26,769 nucleotides of DNA, from assembly GCA_036496025.1 (NCBI GenBank), contig DASXLW010000245.1:1-26769 (forward strand), written 5' to 3'. Positions 26,725-26,769 of this stretch are shown piece by piece; position 1 is the stretch's first letter; every line of letters begins with the position of its first letter. The stretch comes from PALSA-505 sp036496025 (lineage in GTDB: Bacteria; Actinomycetota; Actinomycetes; Streptosporangiales; Streptosporangiaceae). A program made the position numbers and the translations under genes. The notes below the pieces were generated by a model, which was not told the DNA's origin, did no database searches, and was given only the letters and a program-made list of their open reading frames with translations.

Positions 26725-26769
26725 CCACAACGGTCCTCATGCGCGGTGTGATCGGCACACGAGGACCTT

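Noticed and set aside
1..26769. CRISPR arrays, tRNA or rRNA genes, insertion sequences, prophage genes
   Set aside because: No regularly spaced repeats, cloverleaf-like segments, transposase or integrase motifs, or terminal inverted repeats were recognised on either strand.

Overview
The window is very GC-rich (roughly 70%) and densely packed. It has GTG starts, 4-nt and 8-nt start/stop overlaps, leaderless-looking promoters, a mycothiol-type DinB protein and an ECF41/SigJ-type sigma factor. These point to an actinomycete chromosome (Actinomycetota, Streptomyces/Streptosporangium-like); the genus cannot be fixed from sequence alone. I see no rRNA, tRNA, CRISPR array or insertion sequence, and no gene-free stretch longer than 300 bases.

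Layout. 1-2412 (minus): the 5' end of an ECF41/SigJ-like sigma factor, co-directional with a NAD(P)-binding epimerase-like gene, behind a promoter that matches the SigJ/ECF41 consensus, then an arginine deiminase. 2461-4980 (minus): a GNAT fused to an NDP-forming acyl-CoA ligase-like protein whose ATP-grasp part is cut short. 5156-8427 (plus): a RibD/DHFR-fold reductase, an amidohydrolase, then a two-gene module read as a Kiwa phage-defence system (four-helix membrane protein KwaA overlapping a DUF4868-like KwaB). 8456-9265 (minus): a TfoX-N/GrpB fusion.

9312-18840 is the metabolic core. A minus-strand run encodes a HAD phosphatase, an acyl-CoA dehydrogenase, acyl-CoA carboxylase beta and alpha (biotin) subunits, a TIGR03084/DinB metal protein and an AtuA-like DUF1446 protein. 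A convergent enoyl-CoA hydratase (plus) overlaps the DUF1446 3' end by 7 bp. The enzyme order dehydrogenase, biotin-dependent carboxylase, hydratase is the logic of leucine (Liu) or acyclic terpene (Atu) catabolism, with an added thiol-dependent-looking DinB protein whose role is not known. Together they would oxidise, carboxylate and hydrate a branched acyl-CoA.

18912-26661: a RimJ-like GNAT (plus), a secreted M1 metallopeptidase (minus), a cytochrome P450 (minus) divergent from a TetR regulator (plus) over a 23-bp palindrome, two strong hairpin terminators, a SatP/YaaH-type acetate transporter (minus), a degenerate Fis-family (AcoR-like) regulator (minus), and a small unknown gene (plus) flanked by two copies of an identical 15-nt palindromic core that look like operators of the neighbouring regulator.

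Most worth a second look: the Kiwa module in an actinomycete, the Liu/Atu-like cluster with the DinB protein, the self-controlled ECF41 operon, the ATP-grasp deletion, and the repeat-bearing linkers and tail in the carboxylase and DUF1446 proteins.
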